Shown in pieces: positions 1 through 10,140 of a DNA stretch of 64,000 nt. The stretch is taken from positions 23,126,001 to 23,190,000 of the forward strand of contig OZ316892.1 of the NCBI GenBank assembly GCA_973895155.1, in the 5' to 3' direction. Position numbers and translations under genes: made by a program. The notes under the pieces were generated by a model, which searched no databases, was not told where the DNA came from, and was given only the letters and a program-made list of their open reading frames with translations. The stretch is from Marsupella aquatica (lineage: Eukaryota; Marchantiophyta). Positions within the stretch are counted from its first letter, which is position 1, and every line of letters starts with the position of its first letter.

Positions 1-2
1 TG

Positions 3-719
3 CCATTGTTAGGTGATGATCGTAGTCGGATTGTTGCCAGTGTTCACCAGGTGAGGTCTTGGATTGGACCTGCTGTGTTATTGGATGCTGCACGTGTGGG
101 TTCTCGTGCACATCGTCCACGCTTATGGTGGACTAATTTGATCCCATGTGAGGTGCTGAAGCGCGCATTTGATAGCATTCTACGCTCACCAGCCTTAGTG
201 GTGGATGATATTTTGGATCCAGGGCGTCGTGCACAGGGTGTGACCCAACCTGATAGACCTCCATTGGCAATGGTCAATGCAGTTGGGTGCCCACGTTGTG
301 CATTACCCACTCTTGTAAGCCACTCTGCTTCATATGCATTCAGAGCAGGTGGCCCTGGACTTGTATGGGACACAGCTCTCCAGCAGTTAGTGGAGCCTAC
401 TGCTGATGAGAGAGAGCGTGCTATGGGATTTTTGACTGGCACCACTGTAGTTGCCTCTGTGTCAGAGGATTTGCGGCGCCAGGTTCTTGGTCAAGCAATG
501 GATTTGAATTGTTTGACTTGGATTATCAGCTTGGGAGTAGCTGAACAGTTGCGGATGCGCTCTGCCGGAATTACTGATTGTCCCTTGGTGAGCTTGCGGT
601 CCACTGAGACAGTATTGACCACAGCTGGGGGCGAGCAAATAGTCCATGGACCTATGACAGGATTGGCAGCTGGACAGATTGTTGAGCAGGAAGAGACTGC
701 TCAATCTACTGCTAAATAG
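3..719 (+). pseudogene. DNMT3-like DNA cytosine-5 methyltransferase, C-terminal part, inside a retrotransposon polyprotein
   Basis: The translation resembles the C-terminal half of a DNMT3-type catalytic domain. Residues encoded at about 90-145 (LLDAARVGSRAHRPRLWWTN) match the motif VIII region, where DNMT3 proteins have a DAxxVSxxHRxRxxWxNL pattern. A motif IX-like segment follows at about 290-365 (LPTLVSHSAS). Then come ERERAMGF (about 406-430) and LGQAMDLN (about 487-510), matching the ExERxxGFP and motif X LGxxxxVP regions. The catalytic PCQ/ENV motifs and the SAM-binding motif I would lie left of the window. The domain is in frame with the downstream reverse transcriptase, separated only by a TAG at 717-719, so it looks like part of the element's polyprotein. 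Whether it was an active enzyme cannot be judged from this fragment. Confidence 0.75.
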
Positions 720-2801
720 CAATCATCGGCTATCTCTTCTACCCTACAAAGAGATATTAGGGATTTGGTGGAGAGTTGGGAACCACAGCTTGGCCCTAAG
801 TTAACAGGGGAGGAGAGACGTCGCATGCATCGATTCCTGAAGAGTTATTGGAATTGTTTTGCATTCAGCATGAAGGATTTGGGGACATTGAAGGGCCCTG
901 GTATTCAGATTGAATTGGCTAGTGATGCACCAATCTTTCGTAGACCATACCGTTATAGTGACATGGAGAGAGCTCTGATTCAAAGCAAAACTCAAGATTT
1001 GTTGGAGGCTGGATTGGTGGAGATTTCATATGGGGAGTATGCATCTGCCACAGTGATGCCAGCCAAGAAGGATGTGCATGGCAATTACACAGATAGGCGC
1101 ATGTGTGGTGATTACAGACCTATTAATCGCTAGACAAAATCTGATCGATATGCCATGCCCACACCTGAGGAGATCTTTGATGCTGTGGGGCATGCAAAGG
1201 TTTTCAGTTCATTGGATCTGAGGGCAGGATACCATCAGCTTCCAATTAGGCATGCTGACAGGTCCAAGACAACATTCTGGGGGATTGATTCTTATGGCAA
1301 AGATCGTTTGTATCAATGGTTATTCTTACCATTTGGGTTGAAGAATGCACCAGTTGAGTTCCAGAGAGTCATGGATCGAATCCTTGCAGGTTTGGATTTT
1401 GTCAGATGTTATATTGATGATATTTTGGTCTATTCTTCTAATGTGGAAGAACATCAGCAGCACTTGCAGACTGTGTTGGAGAGATTGAGAGCACATGGGT
1501 TGAAGCTCCATCCTAGCAAGTGTAAGTTCTTCAAAGACCAGATTGAGTATTTGGGCCACACCATATACCCAAGGGGATTGGGTGTACAGCAGACTAAAGT
1601 GGAGGCCATTACACAGATTCCTTGTCCTACTGATGTGAGTAGAGTTCATGCATTCTTGGGATTGGCGAGCTACTACAGGAGGTATGTTAAAGGATTTAGC
1701 CAGCTTGCTAAACCTTTGACCATACTCACTAAGTTGGATCAGGAATGGATTTGGGGTGATGACCAGGAGCATGCCTTTCAGGAGTTGAAGCAAAGGTTGG
1801 CATCATCCCCTATTTTGAGAAGACCCATTTCAGGCAGACCATTTCAGCTACACACTGATTGGAGTGGAGTAGGACTTGGAGCAGTGCTGACTCAGAAGGA
1901 TGATGAGGGGAATGAGTTTGTTGTGGCTTATGCCAGTAGATCAAACAATTCAGCAGAGGCTAAGTATAGCTCTTATGAGGGAGAGTGTTTGGTAGCAGTG
2001 TGGGCTGTTGCACACTTTCGTTGCTACTTGTTTGGTAACCCCTTCACCTTGATCACTGATCATCAGCCTCTTAAGTGGTTAATGGAGTCTGACAAGCTTA
2101 CAGGGAAGCTTGCACGATGGGCATTGTTGTTACAGGAGTATGATTTCCAGGTGGTGCATAGGCCTGGAAAAGTGAACTTGGATGCAGATGGATTAAGCCG
2201 CAATCCATGTACCAGTCAGCAGGATGAGACTGGAGCCAGATGGCATGATGAGTCAGATAGGGAGATGGTGCTAGGATGGCATGCATCTGCCTTTCTTTGT
2301 TGGGTGCCAGCATACAGTGAATCTGTGGACTCTACTTCATTGGATGGAGTGGGTGATGAGTCTTCAGATGTGGATGTTGGTGAGGTAACTTCTGGACAAC
2401 AAGATATTCACAATGATGTGAGAGTGTTGGAATATCTGCGCAGTGGTTCTATTGTTGGCAGTGTTGATGCCAAGGAACGTGACAGGGTTCTACAGAGAGC
2501 CAAGAGATTTCGATGGGAGGGAAACCATCTTTTGAGAGTACTGCATGATGGTAGGATGTTGGTGGTACCAAAACCATCACAACGAGTACATTTGGTGCGA
2601 CATGCGCACGAGGAGTTGGGTCACTTTGGTGTGAAGCGCACTTACAGCTTGCTGCAGACACAGTATTGGTGGCGTGGTATGCACACTCATGTCCAACAGT
2701 TGATAGCTAAGTGTGTGGTATGTGATAGAGTGAGAGCATCATTTAATGCTCCCACTCCCCAGTTGCACCCGTTGCCGATCATGGGTTTGGGATATCGTTA
2801 G
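720..2801 (+). pseudogene. Ty3/gypsy pol: reverse transcriptase, RNase H and integrase zinc-binding region
   Basis: The frame continues directly from the methyltransferase region. The reverse transcriptase begins at about 765, with the conserved CGDYRPINR at about 1107-1130, LDLRAGYHQ near 1215, and the catalytic YIDD at 1410-1421. RNase H follows from about 1850 (HTDWSG, EGECLVAVW, LITDHQPLKWL). The integrase HHCC zinc region lies at about 2598-2730 (HEELGHFG followed by CVVCDR). Two in-frame TAG codons interrupt it, at 1131-1133 just after YRPINR and at 2799-2801 just before the integrase core. No frameshift is needed. At both stops a Trp codon (TGG) is a likely ancestral state from the family consensus, which is an inference. 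Confidence 0.9.
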
Positions 2802-3845
2802 AGTTTGGATTTTGCTGGTCCATTACCTCTTACCCAACGTCATAATCGGTATGTTTTGGTCATGGTGGAGCACTTCTCCAAGTGGATTGAGCTAGTGGCA
2901 TTGCCAGATAAAGCCAGTGGAGGAGTTGCTGCTACATTTTTGGATCGTGTACTCAGTCATTTTGGAGCACCAGCTGAGGTGTTGACTGATCAAGGAACTG
3001 AGTTCCGTGGAGAGTTTGAGAGTTTGTGTGAACAAGCTCTGATTGATCATCGTACTACCTCTCGTGATCATCCTGAGGCAGATGGATTAGCTGAGAGAGT
3101 TGTGCAAACTGTGAAGAGAGGATTGCGTAAGTATGGCTTGCAGGTTGGTCATCTGGGAGATTGGGATCTCCAGCTACCTTGGTTAGCTATGGGCTACCGT
3201 TTCAGTCGGCAAGCATCACTTGCATCCTTCTCACCCTACTTTTTGCTCTATGGTAGAGAGCCAGATTTGCCAGCAACTATTCGTCGTCATGCTGCACCAG
3301 TTGTGAACTTGGATGATCCTGATGTTTGGGTCAAGGTGTGTTCAGAGAGAGCACGGGTATTTCAGAGAGTGATGCCCATGGCTTTTGACAACCTTGCCAT
3401 TGCCCAACATCGTGATACTTTGAGGTATGCCACTATTCGTGGAGGAGGTTACCGTGCAAGCATTCGACGATTTCATCCTGGTGATTATGTTTATTTGCAG
3501 CAGACAGCACCCACGACACTTGATGTGACCGCAGGCCGGACAATCTTACGTGTGCGTGAAGTGTTGCCTTCTGGTGTCCTGATGTTGGAGGGACGCGATG
3601 GTATGGTTTGGAAGGATCATGTGCGCAACTGTGCACCATGTCACCTTCCCAACATTGATGGTACAGTAGATCCAAGCTTGGCACATGTTCGTGCTGGCTT
3701 GAAATGTATGTTGTGTGGATCTGCTCAGGGAGCAGCTACTATGTTGATTTGTGATAAGTGTTCTAGAGGATGGCACATGTCATGTTTGACACCACCATTG
3801 CAGGTGATTCCTAGTGGATCATGGTTGTGTCCTCAGTGTCGGTGA
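2802..3845 (+). pseudogene. Ty3/gypsy integrase DDE core with C-terminal PHD finger
   Basis: The integrase catalytic core shows DFAGPLPL at about 2808 (first Asp), VLTDQGTEF near 2980 (second Asp) and the Glu in DGLAERVVQT near 3085. The GPY/F-type C-terminal region follows to about 3640. The protein ends in a C4HC3 PHD finger encoded at about 3703-3842: CMLCG, then CDKCSRGWHMSC, then WLCPQC at the extreme C-terminus. PHD fingers read histone H3 tails, so here the finger sits where chromoviruses carry a chromodomain and could steer integration to particular chromatin. That role is inferred. The stop codon is TGA at 3843-3845. Confidence 0.88.
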
Positions 3846-4010
3846 AGCCGACTAGTTATCATTTGTGTTCTCTTGGCAGATATGGATTGCAGGTAGGTGA
3901 TCGATGGGGCTCACTTGCACCCGGCCTCCTGATCTTCACACCTAAAAAGGTGTATATCAACCTTGTAGAACTCATGGCTAGCTAGAGTTAGGGGACCTTA
4001 CTCCCAGCTA

Positions 4011-4020
4011 GGGGGGCGAT
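4011..4020 (+). other. Polypurine tract of the Ty3/gypsy element
   Basis: The run GGGGGGCGAT lies immediately before TGTGGG at 4021. This is the expected site of plus-strand priming at the 5' edge of a 3' LTR. It supports 4021 as the LTR start. Confidence 0.6.
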
Positions 4021-4625
4021 TGTGGGTTTTGGACATGTGTGGACATGAGTTCCACTTGTATTCCATTCTCTTGTATTTGTGATGTGGCAGTGTGACTATG
4101 TCTGGATGTATGTGACAAGCGATGTATGTTGTGTAGCGATATGTATGCGCACGACAGCTGTCACACCATTCTGAGTAGTGTAGTAGTATATTGTGCTATT
4201 AGAGTATGTACGTTTGGTATGAGTGCTATTGGAGCCGATAAGGTTCTGTCAGGTTTGTGTGAGAGGGTACTTCTCACTTGTGAGGCATTGAAAGGTCATC
4301 TTTCAATGTTGAGCCTTGGAGAGAGAGGAGCTTGAGTGTGGCTATGGTGGCTGTGAGCTCCGCTTGTGTAACGTGGATTCCTTGAGTAGTGCAAGGTGCG
4401 TTGGCTTGACATACGTGTGTGATCGGATCGGTGCGGGATCGATGGGGTATTGTTGACCGAGATCGTTGTGCCGATTGTATGGAGATTATTGTGGGTTTTG
4501 GACATGTGTGGACATGAGTTCCACTTGTATTCCATTCTCTTGTATTTGTGATGTGGCAGTGTGACTATGTCTGGATGTATGTGACAAGCGATGTATGTTG
4601 TGTAGCGATATGTATGCGCACGACA
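4019..4625 (+). repeat. 3' LTR with a second, truncated LTR copy
   Basis: A 138-bp segment at 4019-4156 (starting ATTGTGGGTTTTGG and ending CGCACGACA) is repeated essentially identically at 4488-4625, an offset of 469 bp. The simplest reading is a 3' LTR of about 465-469 bp starting at 4021, followed by the first 138 bp of another LTR copy that stops abruptly where CACTA-derived sequence begins. No canonical CA terminus is clear at the junction, so the exact LTR end is unresolved. Such a tandem arrangement can arise by LTR recombination or partial re-insertion. Confidence 0.6.
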
Positions 4626-4687
4626 TTTTTAACAATAGAAATAACTAATCAAAATAAGGTCTACATGAATTAATAGAGGAAGAAAGG

Positions 4688-7463
4688 TTAGGTACTAGTG
4701 GACCTGAAGTGTCTCCCTTGTGTCCACATAGCCGTCTTGGATGTCACCACTCTCAAAGGGCCATGAACAATGGTCCGAACGTTATCTGTGATGGTAGGAA
4801 AGTGGGACACATCTCCTCCTTGTGTCACCATGTCATCCAACTCAAGCAACTTTTGCTTCATATACTCATGCATCTTAGGAAAAATTCTTGCTCTTTGACT
4901 TGTTCTCTTGGCATTCTCATAAAACTCTCTCCATTTCTCCATGATATTACTATTACTCAACATAAATGTTGTCAACTGTGACCACTCTGTTGATGTCAAC
5001 ATGCATGTTTTTGTGGCACCTGTTAAATGGTCCTCCTCCTCTTCTCTTTCCTCCATCCAAGTACGTGGACAAGTAGGATCAATGGTGGCCAAGATATTAC
5101 TACAATAAAACATACTCTCTGCTGCCAAGTATCCTGTAGCTATGCTTCCCTCCACCCGTGCACGGTTACGTACATAAGCCTTCAACACCGCCATGTAACG
5201 CTCAAGCCAATACATCCATCTACAATGCACTGGACCTGCAATGGCAACCTCCCGCACAAGATGCACAAGTAAATGAACCTGACAATCAAAGAAGGAAGGA
5301 GGAAGGGCTTTCTCCAACTTGCATACCACCTCAGCTGCCAATACCTCCATCCCAGGGATCTCTTCTACATATATCTCCTTTGAGCATATCCATCTCAACA
5401 AATGACCCAATGACCAGATGGCATCTTGCACTTCTTCACTCCCTATACCTATAATTGCCACTGGCAATATATGCTGCAATAGGCGATGATAGTCATGTGT
5501 CTTCAGATATCATGGCCACTTGTGATTGTCCTCCATCCCAAAAGCTTTTCGAAGGTTGGCACCATAGCCTGTAGGAAACCGCATCTCTCCTATACGGTTC
5601 CGAAATTCACGTCTTTGGCCAACACTCAACACCCAAGGAGCAGAAGGACGATTCTCCACACCTGTGATAGGATCAGTTGTCACCCAAACATCTGGATGCA
5701 TTTCCATCTCCTCGCATGCCTCCCTAAAATTAGTGTCCTTCTCCCCATAAAAATGCTTTATCAAAGCCTTCCCCACATTTCCCTCTATGTGCATGGGGTC
5801 TAAGAGATGGCGGATCTTCAACTCAGACCAATAGGGCAAAGTGGCTAGTATACTCCACCTGGTCAAACCTGTCCTATCAAAGGTGAAGGAATCATTTGGG
5901 TCTGCCACCCTATCAGCTAGTGACTTCCAATGTGCAAAACTTGTTGCATCAGGAATTTCACGCTCATGCATCACCAAATGGCATGTCAAAGGAGGAGAAT
6001 AGAAGTGGGTCAAACCTCATCTCATGCCCCATGGGAAGAAACTTTGTATGCCCAATATAAACAATCTTTCTAATCCATGAACAATATGTGGCCATGTCCT
6101 CTAAGCTTGGGCCACAAGTAGAGCAAGCTTTGTACCCCTGAGTTTGCAATCCAGAGACAAAACCAAACTCTGCTTACATAGAAGAAATCAAACCATGCAA
6201 ACTTTATGTTAGGGTTGTCACATGAGAAACAACAATAGGAACTACACATTATTGAAGGGTTGCAAATGGCATGGAAGTCATCTTACCAGGATAGTCATGC
6301 ATTGTCCAACAAATGATCCCTCTCAATTGAAAGACACGTGGAAAACCTCCTGTAATTTTCCTGCCATCATATGCCCACACTCCATCCCATAATTTTTGAA
6401 GTTCTCCAACCAATAGTGCCAAGTAAGTGTCAAAGTTCTTCACCTTTTTTGGACCTAGGATAATCAAAGACAATAAAAGGAACCCCTTCTTCATGGATAG
6501 CCATGGTGGGAGGTTATAATTCATGACAACCACAGGCCAAACTGATGTAGGTTGCCCCTTTTCTCCAAGTGAATGAGGGCTAACTCCATCAGATGCCAAT
6601 CCTAGCCTCACATGGCGAGGATCATGTGCAAAGTCTGGCCATGTTGCCTCAATATGTTTGTGAGCAGGGGAGTCAACTGGCAACCGCATGACACCAGACT
6701 CTGATCGATGAGTCTTATGCCATACCATCAACTCTGCCAAGTCAGAACACCGATACATGTGCAACAACCGAGGAATGATGGGAAACCAACGAACAGCCTT
6801 CCTTGGCACCTTCTTTGTTAGCATGTTGGGGTCATAGCGAGGCTCATCACATGTTGTACATTGTGTCATGTTTGCATTGGCCCCATGAAATAACATGCAA
6901 TCATTCACACATGCATGAACAATATGATATTCCATGCCAATAGATGAGAGAACACTCTTTGCCTCCTTCCAAGTTGCTGGCAACACATTCTCAGTGGGTA
7001 ACATAAGGTCATGGCAAAGTGCAAACATATCAGATAACAAGGCATTGCTTGCCTTGTGTTTGGCCTGTAGGTTCATCAACCCCAAGATGGCTAAAAGACG
7101 ACTCAAACGAGCACCCTCATAGATAGGTGTTCAGGCATGTTCCTCTGCTTCTTCCCATTGGCGTTGTCCCTCAGGGGTATGTCTTGGGCGTGGATCATTG
7201 GGGGGCACCTGCCCTTCATTGGGAAGGTCATCACCAGGGTTGTCGGCACCAAACCAATCAACCATAAAGTCATCCATGGCTCTATCCTGGTCATCAGTTA
7301 CTTGTTCATCCGTCCGAGGTACCTCTTCATCAGGGTTACTGCTTCCACTAGCACTTGATGAGGAGTGTGACTCTGATCCATGTCCTTCTTCTGGCATTCC
7401 CATTTCTCGATATGTTGCTCTCAATCTCCGTGGTAACATATTTGGAGAGGGTCGCACATTCTA
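4688..7463 (-). pseudogene. TNP2-type CACTA transposase (catalytic and C-terminal regions)
   Basis: Reading down from 7463 (acceptor TTTTTAG), an acidic stretch ends in TPIYEGARLSRLLAIL, the usual start of the TNP2 core. The core continues through CTTCDEPRYDP and RWFPIIPRLLHMY to the TMHDYPG splice point at about 6288. After an intron, QTQGYKACSTC (about 6145), HLLDPMHIEGNV (about 5800) and the C-terminal DUF4218-like region (CRWMYWLERYM, near 5210) follow. Decay is visible as a TGA near 7131, a one-base shift near 6015 and a TGA near 5513 just before YLKTHDYH, where CGA (Arg) is the likely ancestor. Transposases of this family excise and reinsert CACTA elements by binding their termini. Confidence 0.85.
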
Positions 7464-7636
7464 AAAACAAAGCAAACAACTGAAAGTTATATTGCAAAGA
7501 GAACACACACAAAAATGGGCTAGGGGTGTGCAAAAATGAAATAATATTGGTTGTGGTGCAAATACAAAATGTGGCCAAAGGCCATATGTAGTGTCCTTTG
7601 ATATGCAACATACCACCTATGACCCTTAACTTAACC

Positions 7637-8789
7637 CTAATCCCACTCATAGTGAGTAAATAACTCATCCCCTGAGTTAATGATCCTCGTCGCTACAACT
7701 AGGCAATGGTCATGATGATATGTCTGGCCATAAGGTGCTGGCGGAGGACCCTCAATGAAAACCCACTCACAATTTTGCCTACGCTTAGGGCGAGTCCCCA
7801 CGGTACTGTTTATGAAACCAGCAATATTCCCAGTCCGTATGGGGTCCCCATCTATGACACGCTGCTCACTATACCTTCTAGTGTTTCCATCAAAAGTATC
7901 CATGTCCAATGCATAAGTCTTCCACTCAGGGTGTTGTGCAAGGATCATGTTCCAATGTCTTCTCTTGTAAATGGGTCCACCATAAGGAAACAAAGTAGGC
8001 CCCTCTCGGCCGCGTCCACCTCTACCACTCTCGGCGTCCACAATGATGTCCTCACAGGCAAAAACTCCATAGCCATGTCTATCCCCAAGTGTGGAAGGTT
8101 TGATAACCCAACGTCTACCCCAAACCTCTACCTCCTCACCGTAGGAAAGCTGTTGTGGTAAACCAAGAGTCTCAAGATCCCAGTCCTTGATGATAGGGAC
8201 ACATCTGCCAGTGAACTCACAATCACCCCACCTACCCGTAACCACTGCCTTGTACAAATCAGTATCCCCTCAGGCCCGCCTCTTGGAACGCTTTCTCCCT
8301 CTTGGGACAATAGCCTCAACCCCAACTTCCCTAGGACTGGTGGGCCTTGCCGCTAGACCCAAGGCTTTTGAGAATGCATTGCCTATAGCATCTAGAACAC
8401 CTTGTGATGGGACATAGGGTGCTTGTGCCGCAGGTCTAGGCCTATTGGATACCTATTCCACCGAAACCAAAACAAACAAAAGTAGGTGTGAAATTAAAAA
8501 CCTTCAACCATTGAGTAATGGGAATAGGGTAGGAAAACTAAGTCATAACACTTACCATATGAGATGAAGAAGCCCCTGCCGTATGACGTCCACAACGCCC
8601 ATATCTCTCAATATGTTGGGCACATATGTAAGATTTTTGGGAAACCTGACCCACACATCTGGAACATTCACAAAGTTGACGGGGTGGACCGCGAGGAGGA
8701 GGTGCGGTCGTGTGATGTTGAGGTGGAGGTGGTGTATCTTCATCAGAGGAGGACGAGTCTGTGGTGGAGATTTCAGAAGATGAAGACAT
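7637..8789 (-). pseudogene. Cys-rich N-terminus and SET domain carried by the CACTA element
   Basis: Exon 1 (8789 to about 8551) starts MSSSSEIS and carries a Cys/His cluster (LCECSRCVG, then CAQHIERYG), as seen at the start of TNP2-class proteins. A GTAAGT donor joins it to an exon at about 8453, which encodes a basic motif (RGRKRSKRR) and then, after an in-frame TGA near 8270, a SET domain. Visible SET signatures are RHGYGVFA (about 8080-8057), GNIAGFIN (about 7832-7811, in the place of the canonical N-x-x-x-x-I-N-H) and ELFTHYEW (about 7666-7642, the catalytic-Tyr region). SET domains transfer methyl groups to protein lysines. The Asn-His-Ser signature reads Asn-Ser-Thr here. A TAG at 7637 ends the frame, so fusion to the transposase versus a separate gene is unresolved. 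Confidence 0.7.
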
Positions 8790-8803
8790 ATCCCCTGTAA
8801 CAA

Positions 8804-9740
8804 GATATAATTAAAATGGGTATGTTATGACCAAAACATACCACAAAATGATATAAATCAAAGTTCCCAAATAATGATGACAAGAAACCCAAACCAAAAT
8901 GACCATAGCAATAAAAAAAGGTACCTTTATGAGACCCGGGCTCAGCAGTGCCAATAGGTCTTGTGGCTCTAAGATAATTAATGAACCCAATCTGAAAGTA
9001 TGAGGGAAAAGCTGCAACCATTCCATGTATATGTAAGCACAATAATCTGGACCAGACAAGAACAAAAAACCCTATATACATGTCCCCTTTATACATAGTG
9101 GCAACCAAAAGTGTTAAGTACATGAAAGGAACACTTGAGCCGATCATGCAATGTTTACCTTTCAGATCCCCGGGCTCTCACAATGCATATGCATTAGTAT
9201 CAAATCATCAAAAAGTGCCGCACCCTGCAAGCTATCATATATTCCCCTCCTTTGTTAGCAAAACCCATGCCAATCCCTTTTTGATTCATAAACCCAATGA
9301 ACCTCTCTTAAACCCAAAAGGCTGCAATATAAATCTCATGAAACCTTGCTTTGTCTTATCCAAACCTTCAACCTCAAACCGCATCCTACCTATTAAACCT
9401 AAATCTGACTTACACACAAACCCAAACCTTTCTTCAACCCTAGAGACCTTTCTATTTAAAAACCCCAAACCCTAAAACCCTAAACCCAAACCTTACTTAT
9501 TTCTTGTAAACCAAATCCCACACCTTTATTATTTCTTCTAAACTAATGTAAACCCAAACCTTAGCCTAAACCAACACCATACATAACCCATTAACCTGAA
9601 ATCTGCCTAACCCTTCAAACCCGCCTTCAAGTATTATCTAACACCCAAAACATGGCCAAAAAGCATTCCAAATATGAGTATAGAGGGGTCCACTTCACCT
9701 TTGAAAAAAACCCTTTCAAATGAAACCAACATTCCCCCCA
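8804..9740. other. CACTA internal intergenic region, AT-rich with telomere-like box
   Basis: No gene is supported here. The stretch is AT-rich and increasingly C/A-rich toward 9600, with many AAACC runs. At 9467-9487 there are tandem AAACCCTA units (telo-box or degenerate plant telomere repeat). It lies between the divergent transposase/SET gene and the accessory gene, so it may contain their promoters. Confidence 0.5.
9467..9487. promoter_or_regulatory. Telo-box (AAACCCTA) cluster
   Basis: Three overlapping AAACCCTA-type units lie upstream of the divergent CACTA genes. Telo-boxes are known plant promoter elements and have been linked to Polycomb recruitment. A function here is inferred. Confidence 0.4.
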
Positions 9741-9749
9741 GGACGAGTT

Positions 9750-10040
9750 GCCAATGTCTTGCGAAGCCGCTTCCTTCGCAAATACCATCACAAATTAGAA
9801 TTGAGGTTTGCGAAGCTGCTGCTTTCGCACGACCTTCAGAAAAACAGAGCTCGAGAGCATTTCTGCGAGAGAGCGAAGGTGTTGCGAAGCCTTTCACGTC
9901 GCAATGGTTTTGCAAAATTAAGAAACTACATGCGAAACGAGAAGGATCGCAACTTGCGAAACGAGAAGGATCGCAACTTGCGAAACGAGAAGGATCGCAA
10001 CTTGCGAAACGGGTTGCTTCGCAAGTCTTTCCCGCTTGTA
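9750..10040. repeat. CACTA motif cluster with three 24-bp tandem repeats
   Basis: The motif TTGCGAAG and its complement CTTCGCAA, with close variants, occur many times in both orientations. At 9931-10011 a 24-bp unit starting TGCGAAACGAG is repeated in tandem (starts at 9931, 9955, 9979, with a partial unit at 10003). Arrays of short inverted and direct motifs are characteristic of CACTA subterminal regions, where TNPA-like proteins bind. This cluster lies between the divergent genes rather than at an end. Confidence 0.65.
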
Positions 10041-10140
10041 CTTTTGCACTCGGCCACGGCGTACTCAACGGCATTTGACAAATTTCAAGCGTAGGGAGGG
10101 AGAAGGGAGCTCGCGCGCGCTCGGGGGGTGGCTTAGCTAG

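Larger units (their letters stand above)
1..4490 (+). mobile_element. Ty3/gypsy LTR retrotransposon with DNA methyltransferase and PHD modules, 5' end outside window
   Basis: The order along one reading frame is C5-methyltransferase C-terminus, reverse transcriptase, RNase H, integrase (zinc-binding head and DDE core) and a PHD finger. A G-rich polypurine tract at 4011-4020 and a putative 3' LTR starting TGTGGG at 4021 follow. Having integrase after RNase H makes it Ty3/gypsy rather than copia. Gag, protease and the 5' LTR would lie left of base 1. The frame is free of frameshifts from base 3 to 3845 but is broken by three TAG codons (717, 1131, 2799), so this copy is probably inactive. The element abuts and seems to truncate a CACTA transposon near 4626. 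Confidence 0.88.

Noticed and set aside
717-719. Reassignment of TAG as a sense codon in this genome
   Set aside because: Host genes here use ordinary stops and land-plant nuclei use the standard code; transposon decay is simpler.
9467-9487. Telomere end or interstitial telomere
   Set aside because: Only a few degenerate CCCTAAA units are present; this fits a telo-box, not a telomeric tract.
9931-10011. Short regular repeats considered as a CRISPR array
   Set aside because: The 24-bp units are directly adjacent without spacers and the genome is eukaryotic.
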